Assembly (NCBI GenBank): GCA_013399015.1
Contig: VWZX01010817.1
Location: forward strand, 186,001-250,000
Direction of reading: 5' to 3'
DNA from: Galbula dea
Taxonomy: Eukaryota > Chordata > Aves > Piciformes > Galbulidae
DNA: 64,000 bases
Part shown: positions 39,101 through 49,162 of the stretch, piece after piece
How positions within the stretch are numbered: the first letter of the stretch is position 1
How the letters are laid out: each line of letters begins with the position of its first letter
Translations under genes and position numbers: made by a program
The notes under the pieces: generated by a model
Database searches by the model: none
Told to the model about the DNA's origin: nothing
The model's input: only the letters and a program-made list of their open reading frames with translations

Positions 39101-40885
39101 AGGAGGAAGGCAAGGTAGGCCCTGAAGAAGACAAGGTACCTTTGAAGGGTTCAGCTTCTGACAAAGCCGGAGATAAGAGTGAACGGAAGTCAGGGGCACA
39201 GTTTTTCACTTTGGAAGGCAGACACCCTGACCGGACTGTATTTCCTGATACATATTTCAGTTACAAAGTAGATGAAGAATTTGCAACGCCTTTCAAAACG
39301 GTGGCCACCAAGAGTCTAGATTTTGATCCGTGGTCCAATAACCGAGGTGACGATGAAGTGTTTGAGACTAAATCAAGGGATGATGAGGCTAAGCCATTTG
39401 GTCTGGCAGTGGAAGACAGATCCCAAGCAACAACACCTGATACAACTCCAGCCAGAACTCCAACAGACGAAAGTACGCCAACTAGCGAGCCCAACCCCTT
39501 CCCATTTCATGAAGGGAAGATGTTTGAGATGACTCGCAGTGGTGCAATTGACATGAGCAAGAGGGATTTTGTTGAAGAAAGACTCCAATTTTTTCAGATT
39601 GGTGAGCATACTTCTGAAGGGAAGTCAGGGGACAAGGGGGAAGGGGATAAAAGTACAGTCACTGCCATCACACAGCCACAGGCAGGGGACAACACTGTAG
39701 AAACAAACGTAGAGAGACCAGTAGAAACAACAGCAGTTGAACATAAGCCCATCATCCAGGCCAGTGGAGATTGCATGGAACAAACACTTGGTAGTAACTC
39801 ACTGGAAAAGTCATCGGCAGCGGTAAATGCTTCTAAAGTTGATCCCAAATTGCGCACACCAATTAAAATGGGAATTTCTGCTTCCACCATGACTCTGAAG
39901 AAAGATGGCCCTGGCGAAGTGACAGATAAGATAGAAGCTGTGATGCCAAGTGGTCAGGGATTAGAAAATGAAACTATAGCAGTGATTGCGAGTTCAGCTT
40001 CTAGCCAGACAAGCTGTAGGCAAACAGAAAACAATGATTTTCCAAAAGATAATTATAATAACAACAACAATTTGGACTCATCTGCTGTCACTACAGATGA
40101 TATTACCTGTAATGTAGTGCTAAAAGAACCTTTGGAACCAGAATGTTCCCTCCAGAAAGCTAATGAAGCGAAAAGCACTTCAGGAAAAGGTACAGGGACA
40201 ACACAAGGACACAGAGTAAGAGATAAGCAAAAACCACACGGAGAGCAGCAAAACTCAACAGAGGTGGTAGGGGTTAGAGGAAAATCAAAGCTTCCTGTAA
40301 AGGCCAGCTCAGTAAAAGAAGCCTTTTCACAAAATATTCTCCAGAGCAATACAGGGAGTAAAGCGAGAGGGGCCAGTAAGCCTGACAAAGCAAAACAAAA
40401 TAATTGTTCTCCCTGTCTAGAAGCAAGGTCTAGGATTCCTGTAAAAAATACACATAGGAGTAATCTAGCTAGAAGAACTCCAGCCCTGCCAAAACAAGAG
40501 CAGGTAGAGAAAGACAAAGCAAAACAGCTTCCTTCTAAATTACCAGTAAAGGTAAGATCTACCTCCGTCACCATGACAACAGTTAAAGTAAGGAAGAATC
40601 AGCTTAGGGAGGTATGTAAACATTCTATTGAATATTTTAAGGGAATTAGTGGTGAGACATTAAAGCTTGTGGATCGTCTTTCTGATGAAGAGAAAAAGAT
40701 GCAGTCAGAGGTCTCTGATGATGAAGAAGACAGTACATCAAGGAACACATCCTTATCAGAAGCTACTCAAGTTTACCAGCCTTCCATTACTTCGAAGTCT
40801 ACTAGAGACATGAGAACAGAGGCAGCATCTATAAAATCAAAGATTGAAAAGGCCGACAGTGAGAGGAGGAGGAGTAAGAGGACTG
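33188..40885 (+). CDS. ANK3: ANK3 giant neuronal exon (270/480-kDa ankyrin-G)
   Basis: This 7,698-nt exon (about 2,566 codons, phase 1 to 1) is fully open. It defines giant ankyrin-G, which assembles axon initial segments and nodes. The first ~420 codons are Ser/Thr-rich with many SP-x-K/R units (SPLKS, SPIKS, SPAKS, SPLRS). This domain is O-GlcNAc modified in mammals. It is followed by SSQEILKDVAEMKEDLIRMT, a long acidic, charged tail, FPPPPPLD near 38,452 and an Asn run near 40,055. SxIP motifs for EB microtubule plus-end proteins occur at 36,979, 37,603, 38,284 and 40,429. The start at 33,188 gives MIERS as in mammals. The end is the GTGAGA donor, giving RTG-PQSPCERTD. Reading past it meets a stop at 40,956. 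The antisense frames inside are shadows. Confidence 0.97.
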
Positions 40886-41514
40886 GTGAGAATGAAGGCA
40901 GTCAGGTTTCTGGAGCTCTCATGGCTCACCTCGTGGAGATCAAGCCTAGTTTGTAAAACTTTCAACTTGTTGATCCTAGTGCATGAACTGTTGTGATTGC
41001 CTGTGGAGTGACTTAACTGTAGTTTTCATTCTGTCATTGTCATCTGTATGTGCTGTCTTATACTCTTCTTTCTTCTTTCAAACAAATCCTGTACTGTAGA
41101 AAGCTAGTGAAGCATGCCGAAGACATTCATGTAACTCAAAAATTGATGTAACTCAGAAATTAAAAGATTTCTTTTGTGACAGCAAATTTATTCTGTCAAA
41201 ATAGAGAAAATAGATGATAATCTGATCTTGGTGATTTCCACCAGTAATTGAACAATTTGCATACAGTCTAACAGCTAGATTGTCAGCATGTTTGGTTTCA
41301 TTATACGACATCATGTAGTTTGACATTTGGCTTTACACAGGTGAAGCTGTGAAAAAAATTTGTTTTGTAGGTTCTTAGGACACACAACCATTCTAGTAAA
41401 CAATATAAGCACTGGCAACTTAGTCAAATTAAAGCTATAATTTATAATAAACTATTGTCCAGTATTGTGGTTTTCTGTGCAAAACGTTTTTAATTGAGAA
41501 ATTGTAAATCACAG
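40886..41514 (+). other. ANK3: intron after the giant exon, with possible read-through 3' end
   Basis: This is unique 629-nt sequence. Past the donor the giant-exon frame stays open for 23 codons and stops at 40,954-40,956. A canonical AATAAA lies at 41,446-41,451 and a variant ATTAAA at 41,159-41,164. These could form an alternative terminal exon. Otherwise it is a short intron ending ATCACAG. Confidence 0.6.
41446..41451 (+). promoter_or_regulatory. AATAAA polyadenylation-type signal in intron
   Basis: This is a canonical hexamer on the sense strand 490 nt after the in-frame read-through stop and 64 nt before the next acceptor. A TTGTGG/TTTTCTGTG stretch follows within 30 nt, which fits a downstream GU-rich element. 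Use is unproven. Confidence 0.35.
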
Positions 41515-41589
41515 GTCCACAGAGTCCATGTGAACGGACAGATATAAGGATGGCAATTGTAGCCGATCACCTAGGACTTAGCTGGACAG
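41515..41589 (+). CDS. ANK3: ANK3 exon: start of death domain
   Basis: This 75-nt exon is phase 1 to phase 1, with CACAG before it and GTAAGC after. It encodes GPQSPCERTDIRMAIVADHL then GLSW and T. This is helix 1 of the death domain, a six-helix fold shared with UNC5 and Fas-type proteins. In ankyrins it is not known to trigger apoptosis as a rule. The exon can follow the giant exon or the linker exon at 28,815. Confidence 0.96.
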
Positions 41590-42246
41590 GTAAGCTTTTC
41601 TGCTTTAGCATTGTGAACTTAGTCTTTGCTCTGACATTTTCAGGTTGTCTTTTACCAAAAGTAAGGCTGTGTCAGGTAGTGAATTCACAGTGGCCCCAGC
41701 CTTCCCGGAGAAGCTGAGCAAAGACATCTAATGGAAAATTATCCCATGGTCTTGCAATAAATTGAACAGAAACTCATAGGGAAAATAGTTAAAGCGGCTC
41801 TCCTCTTAAGAGGTTCACCCAAGGAGTTGAGGTGATCTGTCTACTTGGGCTCAGGGCAGCCTTTGTATCTGGACAGCAGTTTCCCCAAAGCCCTGGGGGT
41901 TGCGGGAAGCCCGGCAGTGTCCCAGCAAGTTATTGCAGTGTGTGGGGTTGCCTAACTGTACCTCCATATGTTGATGGGCAGAGCTGGCCCTTCACGAGCT
42001 TACAGCTGCAGCAACCAGCTGTCCCTTGGCATAGGTGACAGCAGCACCAGGGCTGAGCTGTGCAGCAAGCTCAGAAAGGAGTAACAGCTGCCAGAAGAAG
42101 CAGATTTTAGAAATTAGCAATGATGAGGTGGTCTCCATGGATGTATTTTTCACCATGTTTAAGTGGTTTACTGAGTGTAAATGTAAAATCTCTCACAGAG
42201 GTTATTGAAATTCAAATTTGTCTGCCTTAAGAAATTAGAGTGTACA
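41590..42246 (+). other. ANK3: intron, left part
   Basis: This is unique sequence. The frame at 41,832-42,038 has no recognised content. Confidence 0.6.
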
Positions 42247-42522
42247 TATCATAGACTCATAGAGTCATTATGGTTGGAACAGACCTAAGATCATGAAATT
42301 CAACCATCAGCCTATCACCCTCATGCCCACTAAACCATTTTTGGAATGCCTCCAGAGACGGTGACTCCATCATTGCCCTGGGCAACCTGTTCCAATGCCT
42401 AACAACTCTTCTAATATCCAATTTAAACCTTCCCTGGTGCAGCTTGAGGCCATTTCCTATTGTCCTATCACCCAGGAGAAGAGACCAACGCGCCACCTCA
42501 CAACAACCTCCTTTCAGATAGT
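42247..42522 (-). mobile_element. CR1 LINE 3' fragment, antisense
   Basis: The plus strand shows the reverse complement of a CR1 tail: 'atcatagactcatagagtca', 'ggttggaacagacct', 'atgcccactaaacca', 'gggcaacctgttccaatgc' and 'cctattgtcctatcaccc'. On the minus strand it reads the last CR1 residues (FKLDIRRVVRHWNRLPRAM). It is a heavily 5'-truncated copy of about 275 nt with no coding capacity, sitting between two death-domain exons. Confidence 0.88.
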
Positions 42523-42666
42523 TTCATTGACACCAGTGTGATCTCAGAAAGACAGTTTTCTTAACCCTACCAGGATGATTGAAGGATTTGTGCTTTGTCT
42601 GATGTTTTTGTTGTTATTTTCTTTTATTGCTTGCCTTTTTTGTTGTTGTTGTTGTTGTCTTTATAG
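42523..42666 (+). other. ANK3: intron end with (TTG)n next to acceptor
   Basis: This short unique stretch ends in T-rich sequence, a TTG microsatellite at about 42,640-42,659 and the TTTATAG acceptor. Confidence 0.7.
42640..42659. repeat. (TTG)6 microsatellite in the acceptor region
   Basis: About six TTG units end seven bases before the death-domain exon at 42,667, inside the region that must serve as polypyrimidine tract and perhaps branch point. Length changes could alter exon recognition (inference). Confidence 0.75.
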
Positions 42667-42798
42667 AACTGGCAAGAGAGCTGAATTTTTCTGTGGATGA
42701 AATAAATCAAATCCGAGTAGAAAACCCAAATTCTCTTATTGCTCAAAGTTTCATGTTATTAAAAAAATGGGTTACAAGAGATGGGAAAAATGCAACAA
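42667..42798 (+). CDS. ANK3: ANK3 exon: death domain, middle
   Basis: This 132-nt exon is phase 1 to phase 1, with TATAG before it and GTAAGT after. It encodes ELARELNFSVDEINQIRVEN then PNSLIAQSFMLLKKWVTRDG, KNAT. The ELARELNF-x5-IN-IR-ENP pattern and the LLKKWV helix are hallmarks of the ankyrin death domain. ANK2 has [20 protein letters not shown] at the same place, so this copy is ankyrin-G. Confidence 0.97.
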
Positions 42799-43824
42799 GT
42801 AAGTTCAAGTAGCTACTTTTTGTTGTTTATAAGTTACAGCCCATTTCATCTGTTGCCTGATCTAAATAGGCTAGATTGAAGAAAACTTTAGAAATGTCTT
42901 TCACTGATGGAAAAAAAAAAAGTTTCAGTTATATTTTTACCAGAAGTCAAAAACATGTCATATTTATTCAGTATATATGTAGAAGGAAATAATCTGTTCT
43001 CCAGATCCATAATTAATGGGAGAAGTAATGAACTTAAATTCCAGTAAAGAAAATATTAGGGAAAGCTTTCCAATAGCAAAGATCACGAAACATGGAAATA
43101 AGCTGTCTGGAAAAGTGAGGCAGTCTCACAGTATTGCAGGTGGTAAGAAAAGTCTACACCTCCTCCTGTGAGGAGTGATGGAGACACCGGTTCTGCCCTG
43201 ATTCTGCTGACTTTACCTGTGCATTTCACTGGAATTGCTCAAACTGAAAGAGAGGTTTTGATTTTTACATTAGGACAGTGGTGTTCATTACCATTCTGTA
43301 ATCCACACACACCTACACAGTATTTGAGTTTGCTTCAATCTCTTTCACCATAAAATTCATTTCCAGTATTACTGTATTCTCACAGCAAGATTGCTGTAAA
43401 TGTGGTTTCACAATGTACTGTAAGAATAGCCTTACATGTGTTATTAGCTACGCAGCTATCTATCCTGTTGTTCCTTGTAAGAGGATTTTTACACTCCTTT
43501 AATGCCTCAGTCAAAGGAGATCCTGTTTCAGTAGTAAGTAAATATGTTTGTTAGATCTCTCTGACCTTGTTCTTTGTGTTGTGATATAATTATACTTGGG
43601 GAGGATGGAAGACACTTTTTAGATGCATATCTTGAATCAGTAGGCAGCAGAATGACTGCTCAGATAAATTTTGGCATTTGCTAGAACCAAAGGCATTGGG
43701 GCAGAAATAGATGACCAGCAATTGATAATTAATGCAATGTCAGTGTAACTGAGAAAGATGATTGCAAAGTTCTGCAAAGCAGAACTTTTTTTTTTTTTTC
43801 TGACTTGTTCTGTTTGTTTTTCAG
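42799..43824 (+). other. ANK3: intron within death domain
   Basis: This is unique 1-kb AT-rich sequence. It ends with a 13-T run and a pyrimidine tract before TTTTCAG. Confidence 0.65.
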
Positions 43825-43968
43825 CTGATGCCTTAACTTCTGTACTGACAAAAATTAATCGAATAGATATTGTGACCCTGTTGGAAGGACCAATATTTGA
43901 CTATGGAAATATTTCAGGCACCAGAAGCTTTGCAGATGAAAATAACGTTTTTCATGATCCCATTGATG
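43825..43968 (+). CDS. ANK3: ANK3 exon: end of death domain
   Basis: This 144-nt exon is phase 1 to phase 1. It encodes TDALTSVLTKINRIDIVTLL then EGPIFDYGNISGTRSFADEN, NVFHDPID and the first base of a Gly or Val codon. It completes the death-domain helices and starts the regulatory region. The donor is GTAATT. It can join the exon at 46,496 (Asp-Gly-Tyr) or, I infer, a terminal exon at 45,657 (Asp-Val-Tyr). Confidence 0.96.
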
Positions 43969-45285
43969 GTAATTGAATTCCATGGTTGTATTTAGTTCAG
44001 TGACATGTCCAATAAGACAACAATGTTGTATAAATTAAACTTTAAAAAAAAGGCAGCAAGTTCTACAGAAATAACTGACTTTAATGTGATGGGGTTTTCC
44101 TCTCCTGAGGCATGCTTATGGTACAATACGTAGGTTGCACATGAATTTCTTAAAGAATAAGCCCAGGATCTCACAAACATAGACGTGAGTAAACTTGTTC
44201 CCACCAGCCTTAGTGTCAGTTACAAGACCTGAATGTTTTTCTTCTGCAATAGTTGTGCTTTCAGGCATGCCTGTGTATATTTTTTAAGGATTTGGAATTG
44301 AATGCTTTCTAAGTTAGCTAGAAATTTATATATTCTTTGGCTTCCTGTCTAGTTAAAGTAACAGTAAGAATTTTAAAAAGAAATAACAAGGCGGGGAGGG
44401 GGAAGTGCTTGGTGACTGCAGAATAAATTAATATGCAATTTACTACCAAGCTTCTCTGAGAGAAGTGAACATCAGTTACTGTATGATTTTCAGTTGGACC
44501 ATTTCTACATTGCAGTTGAAAAATAAGAAAATGTTTTATTAGTGCATGAGATAGTATCTTTTTCACTCACTAATGGGTAAAATTGTGTCATAATTTTTAC
44601 ATGGAAGCTGTGCCGACTGAGAACAGAAAAGTGCAGGTTAATTTTGAGCCAAATTAAAAGGATAACCAAGTTCCACTTGTAAAACAGAATTGCCATAGGT
44701 ATACTTTCTTATCAGGATGTTGAAGATGCTAAATGTTGTTTCCATTTCTTTTAAATGTTAGTTAACAGACACTGGGTTACTACATTCTTTACTTGGATTT
44801 TTGTCACATCTATTATAAATACCTCCTTAAATAAGATTTTTCTTTTGTAAGTAACATTTTCTTTGGGGTTTTTTTTGTAATTTGTGCAAGTATGTATTGG
44901 GCTTTCTTTGTATTTTAGTAGGATTCTTTTCCTTGAGAGCATATAAGCTCAGTGTACCTCCATTATTGAGCAGCATTGCTGGTCATTGAATCATTGCATT
45001 ACAGAAATAATTTTCTGTTGACATTTTAAGAAAGTTGCTCTTGAAATGTTGCTTGTGCCTATTAATAGTAGCATCTATATTTTTTATACAAAAAAACCCC
45101 CAAAACGCTTCTCTGCAGTTGCTTTCTGTCTCTCCTCTTCTCTTAACCTTCCTCAAGCTTCCTTTCCTCAGCAAGACCAGACCACCTTTGCCTTTCTCTC
45201 AGCTGATTCAGGAAACAAAAAGTCCAAACCCTGTTAGTGCACCTACCTTTGCAGGCAGTACAATGTTCAGTTCATAGAATTGATA
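43969..45285 (+). other. ANK3: intron, left part
   Basis: This is unique AT-rich sequence. The many short frames of both strands (43,992-45,277) have no domain or splice support. Confidence 0.6.
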
Positions 45286-45487
45286 TTCATAGAATGGCCC
45301 AGGTTGGAAGGGACTTTAAAGATCATCTAGCTCCAAACCTCCCTGCCACAGGCAGGGATGCCACCATCTAGACCAGGTTGCCCGGGGCCACATGCAGCCT
45401 GGCCTAGAACACAGCCAGGGATGCAGCATCCACAATCTTTCTGGGCAGCCTGTTCCAGCACCTCACCACTCTCTGGGTAAAGAAGCA
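45286..45487 (-). mobile_element. CR1 LINE 3' fragment, antisense
   Basis: The plus strand reads the reverse complement of the CR1 3' end: 'catagaatggcccaggttgg', 'aagggactttaaagatcatc', 'gaccaggttgcccgggg', 'gcagcctgttccagcacctc' and 'accactctctgggtaaagaa'. This roughly 200-nt 5'-truncated copy is close to consensus in wording and hence fairly young. It lies 170 nt upstream of the possible terminal exon at 45,657. Confidence 0.9.
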
Positions 45488-45656
45488 GTTAACCCCACAG
45501 AATGTATTTTTTCCTTTCATAGGTTACCCAACCTGTTACTTGCTGGAATGAAAACTTCAGATTTTGTTGTCATTTTTATAAGTCTATTTAGTTTAATAAT
45601 TTTGTATGGTTTTCTCATGTTTTCATCATTTTCCTTTTCTCTCTTTATTTGATCAG
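45488..45656 (+). other. ANK3: pyrimidine-rich intron tract before a possible exon
   Basis: The last 45 bases are a strong T/C tract ending GATCAG at 45,656, an excellent acceptor. The rest is unique AT-rich intron. Confidence 0.6.
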
Positions 45657-45775
45657 TGTATCTGATTGTACCCATGTCACCAAGATCACCTCACTCTCCA
45701 AGATCACCAAGATCTCCTTACTCACCACAGTCCTCTCGCCTGTATAACTTTTCTGTACCTGAAATATTCATATAG
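45657..45775 (+). CDS. ANK3: probable alternative terminal exon with Ser-Pro-X repeat
   Basis: After a strong pyrimidine tract and GATCAG, the sequence joins in phase to the exon ending at 43,968 (Asp, then a split Val). It reads VYLIVPM, six tandem SP-x units (SPR SPH SPR SPR SPY SPQ), SSRLYNFSVPEIFI and a TAG stop at 45,773-45,775. The Ser and Pro codons vary only at the third base (TCA/TCT, CCA/CCT), as expected under protein-level selection. No donor inside it keeps phase with the next exon, so a terminal exon fits best. It would replace the whole C-terminal regulatory region with a 39-residue tail. No canonical AATAAA was seen in the following 700 nt, and I do not recall this exon from known ankyrins. 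Confidence 0.55.
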
Positions 45776-46495
45776 CTCTCCCTTGTGTTCGTGTTCTCTT
45801 ATCCTTTTGCTAATTTCCTTTTTTAGTTTTTTATCCTGCTGTGTATTTAGATCTATTCCTTAGTGTCCTTATTAGGATCCATTCCTGTTCTTCATTCTTT
45901 ATTCCATTTTTGTGGCTCTGTGGACAAATTTGAGATACATATTAGTAACATTGTACTGCTGGTATTGTGTATTTTTATATAAAAGTATATTATAGATGTG
46001 GACCTGTTTTAGAAATAATAACTGACAGAAGTGTGGCTGTCCTATGTTATGATCTACTCCTGTCTTTATAATCTATGTAGTAAACTTCCAAATTATTTAA
46101 AAAAAAATATAGAAAAGCCAAAACTGGGAAAGAAGCATTTACACAATATAGATGGACAACCACCCTTGTCCACATTTGATTTATTGCATGCTCAGAAGAC
46201 AAAATGCTGTAGCTTAGAAATGTTAAAATGGCTGCAAAACCAATTGCTGAAGTCTTTACAGACTGTTTGCAAAATAGTCAAAAGTAATGGCTTCACTGTA
46301 CCATTTATTGGCACTACTCATTTGTTCCATCTGTTTAGGACCAAGTAAAGAAATCTAGCAGAACTGCATTTGTTCTTGTACACCTGTACCTCCTCATGCA
46401 TTTTATACTCTACGTAACTCATCAGTCATTTGACATTTGCTTATTTGTTGCTCCATGCTTCATCCCAGTCAGTCCAAATGTGCTGTCTTCCTTAG
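45776..46495 (+). other. ANK3: intron, right part (or 3' UTR of the alternative exon)
   Basis: This is unique AT-rich sequence. Near-canonical AATAAT at 46,014 is the best polyadenylation-like signal, and no AATAAA is present. The 105-codon frame at 46,031-46,348 has no recognisable domain. The stretch ends CTTCCTTAG at 46,495. Confidence 0.6.
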
Positions 46496-47168
46496 GTTAT
46501 CCCACCATTCAAGTGGAACTGGAAACTCCCACTGGGTTGCGCTTCGTGCCGCCCACCCCTTTCCATCAGGATGATTTCTTTAGCGACACCTCTAGCCTAG
46601 AGTCACCCCTTAGAACTCCCAGTAGACTGAGTGATGTGTTAGTGACCTCCCAGGGACACATAGATGGTACAGCAGCAGCACCGCCAGTGGTGACTGAAGA
46701 AGACACTTCACTGGATGACAGCAAACTCGATTTCTCAGTGCCTAGTGAAGGAACACCTAAAGATATTTCCATAAGTGAAAGCCAGTTGGAGGAAGTGGAC
46801 CTTAAGGATTTTCCACGATACCTTGGTAGTTATGGCGGGATATTAAAAGATGCTAAACAAAGGCGAAGTGAAGAGACTAGTAAAACAGGAGTAAGGACTG
46901 AGCAGCCTGAGAGAGGAAAGTCTGGTACTGATGAGGAGATGACAGAAGAAAAGCTTAAATCTCTGTTTGAGGATATTCATCTGGAAGAAGGAGCTGAGTC
47001 TGAGGAGATGACGGAAGAAAGAGTATTGTCAATTCTTAAAGGTGTTCAACAAGCAGAACACGAAATATCTTCAATTACAGGTTGGCAGCCCGACTCATCA
47101 AGTGTCACTGAGCCGCCAACGTCAGGACGCAGAATAGGTGGTAGCCTGCTAGATCGCTTGGATGATAG
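46496..47168 (+). CDS. ANK3: ANK3 exon: C-terminal regulatory region, large
   Basis: This 673-nt exon is phase 1 to phase 2, with CCTTAG before it and GTAAGC after. It begins GYPTIQVELETPTGLRF, then PPTPFHQDDFFSDTSSLESP and LRTPSRLSD, and ends RIGGSLLDRLDD plus a split codon. The middle carries two acidic repeats, EEMTEEKLKSLFEDIHLEEG and EEMTEERVLSILKGVQQAE, then SSITGWQ. In ankyrins this unstructured region modulates binding of membrane proteins and spectrin and is heavily spliced. The N-terminal part is well conserved with mammals; the middle (about 46,620-46,900) has diverged. Confidence 0.95.
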
Positions 47169-47925
47169 GTAAGCACCTTTGTATATGCCTGTGTCAGCAA
47201 GCCTTCCCATGCTGCTTTTACCTCCAGGAGCAGTGCTGAGGCTGCTTGTCTAATATTCTGTGAGAACATGTGTATATGCATATATATGTATATATTTAAA
47301 AGAAAGAGTAATGGATCACTTGGTATGGCCTCAGGCATATTTGTCTTTAAAAATTCATATTTATCAGGTTTCATTCTTTCTATAGGTATTTCAGAAGTAG
47401 TTTATATTATGTTTAGTGGATAATACTACTTTTTTGTGTTATCCTGTGTGTTTCTATTTTTAGTTAATCTAAGTGACGCATAGATGTAACTGGAATTGAC
47501 GACTGTAAAACATACCTTACCTGAAAACAGGATATACTGCATTACTCTTATTTCTTAAGTACCTCTCTAGCAGGCATCCTTTTCATTGCATCTCTTTGCC
47601 TTCCTTCAGATAATAGTTACTTTTTCCATAAGCCAGTTTTTCAATTGAGGGTGTTTTTATAACACTTAACTCAAGCATGTTATGTCATGTGGATTTACTC
47701 GTCTATTAAAAAGATGAATTACAAGGCATAAGAAGGTAAGACTGGTGATACCAAATCCCTCTAGCCCTGTATGTTATCTCCCAGGAGTGACTGGAGAGGA
47801 TGCTCAAGGAAGGAGGAGAGTGGATGCATAGACTTGTTTTCCTCTAGTACTCTCCCAAGCCTCACTTCCTTTGAGCATTATGACCTGCAGAGATGGATGC
47901 TTTCTACATATTAATTCTCAATGCA
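47169..47925 (+). other. ANK3: intron, left part
   Basis: This is unique sequence with a TATATGTATATAT patch near 47,274-47,296. I see nothing else. Confidence 0.6.
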
Positions 47926-48105
47926 TTTCTCTTGTATGAGCTTTTCCAGCCTCCCCTTGGACCTACTTAAGCATTCAACATTCACAATAGATGTTGCCCA
48001 TGTTCAGCCTTACTGGTACCCACTGGGTGAAGAGCTCCTGCCTGCCTTTGTTTTGAATGTGGCTCCCCTGATTACTAATTGAAGGAGCCAGGTCTGCATG
48101 AGCTC
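47926..48105 (-). repeat. ancient CR1-like LINE remnant
   Basis: The wording 'gtatgagcttttccagcctc', 'cttaagcattcaacattcac', 'cactgggtgaagagctcctg' and 'ttgttttgaatgtggct' follows the antisense 3' region of old CR1-type repeats widespread in birds and reptiles. It is strongly diverged and uninformative for function. The edges are approximate. Confidence 0.55.
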
Positions 48106-49162
48106 TAAATCAACAGAGAATGATTATCTGCAGAGTGATCATTGGTCTGTCAGCCGTTTACATCCTTTGCAGCTTTGACTCAGGATGTTTTAAGGCTCCA
48201 GGTAGCATTAGATAGTCTTTTATTGGAGCCAGTGGGAATTTGGCCATTGATTTCAGCAAACTTGATTGTCTTTCATGGCTGTAAAGTGCTTGTTTTACTA
48301 CTGATGAGATTTCTGTTCTTAAGCAAGGATTGTTATTCTGCATTTTATATTGTGTTAAATTAGTAAAATAGATCACTTCTAGAAGTTAAAGGGCTTTCTT
48401 CAGAAGATAACTTATGCATTTCTAACTAAATGAATTAAATTTTCCATCTTTTGTATGAGTTTTGCCAGCAAATAGCTATGTATTTTCATGTGTAGTCATA
48501 GTACTTATCTGAAAGCAAGCAAAAAAGAGGAAAAATGTGCATTGGAAGTGCAAGTTAAACCTATGTGTAAGTAATCTGAAGCGAAATTTTGCTCAGCTTT
48601 CTATCTCATAGTAACCTTTTTTGCATTTGGTCTCATGTATTATTGAAACTCTGCACTATGAAAGGCTTTGTTTTCAGATACCAATGTTTTTTAAAAGGTG
48701 TGACTTATCTGGAGTGCAGATATTGTAGTCTGGGAAAAAAGTGTCATAAACTATTTGGTCATTACTGGTAAGTGCACAGTAAGAGATACTTTTATCACTT
48801 TCTTGGTTAGAGAGCAGGTTAAAGAGTTGGTGCCCTGGAGGTTTGTCTCATGATTGTACAAGGGAAATGGTAGGTTTTGTGTATTTTTCTTTCTCTTTTT
48901 CCTTCCCTTTGCCAAGTGGAAGGGTGTTAACATTGTTTCCAGTGTTCACCATATTCTCATTGCTTCAGAAAAAATACCATGATGCAGAAGACAAGGCTAT
49001 TAAATAGAATGGTGTTTGCAAGCTGAACTGAACATTTCACTTTTCTCTATCTGAAATGTATGTGCTAAGAATGAAGGCTCATTAAGAGGCTTGGTGCTGT
49101 GCCCTTCTGCATGTGTTTTGAACACTGAACAGCTGTGTATTCTTTTTTCCTTTTTCTTGTAG
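48106..49162 (+). other. ANK3: intron, right part
   Basis: This is unique AT-rich sequence with no recognised repeat. It ends with a long pyrimidine tract and TTGTAG. Confidence 0.6.

Noticed and set aside
40053..40574. 173-codon minus-strand frame in the giant exon
   Set aside because: Shadow of the real coding strand. The Cys/Phe/Leu-rich protein comes from reversed Lys and acidic codons.
46031..46348. 105-codon frame just before a tail exon
   Set aside because: AT-rich, Lys/Asn/Leu-rich chance frame. Its acceptor side is poor and it matches no ankyrin segment.
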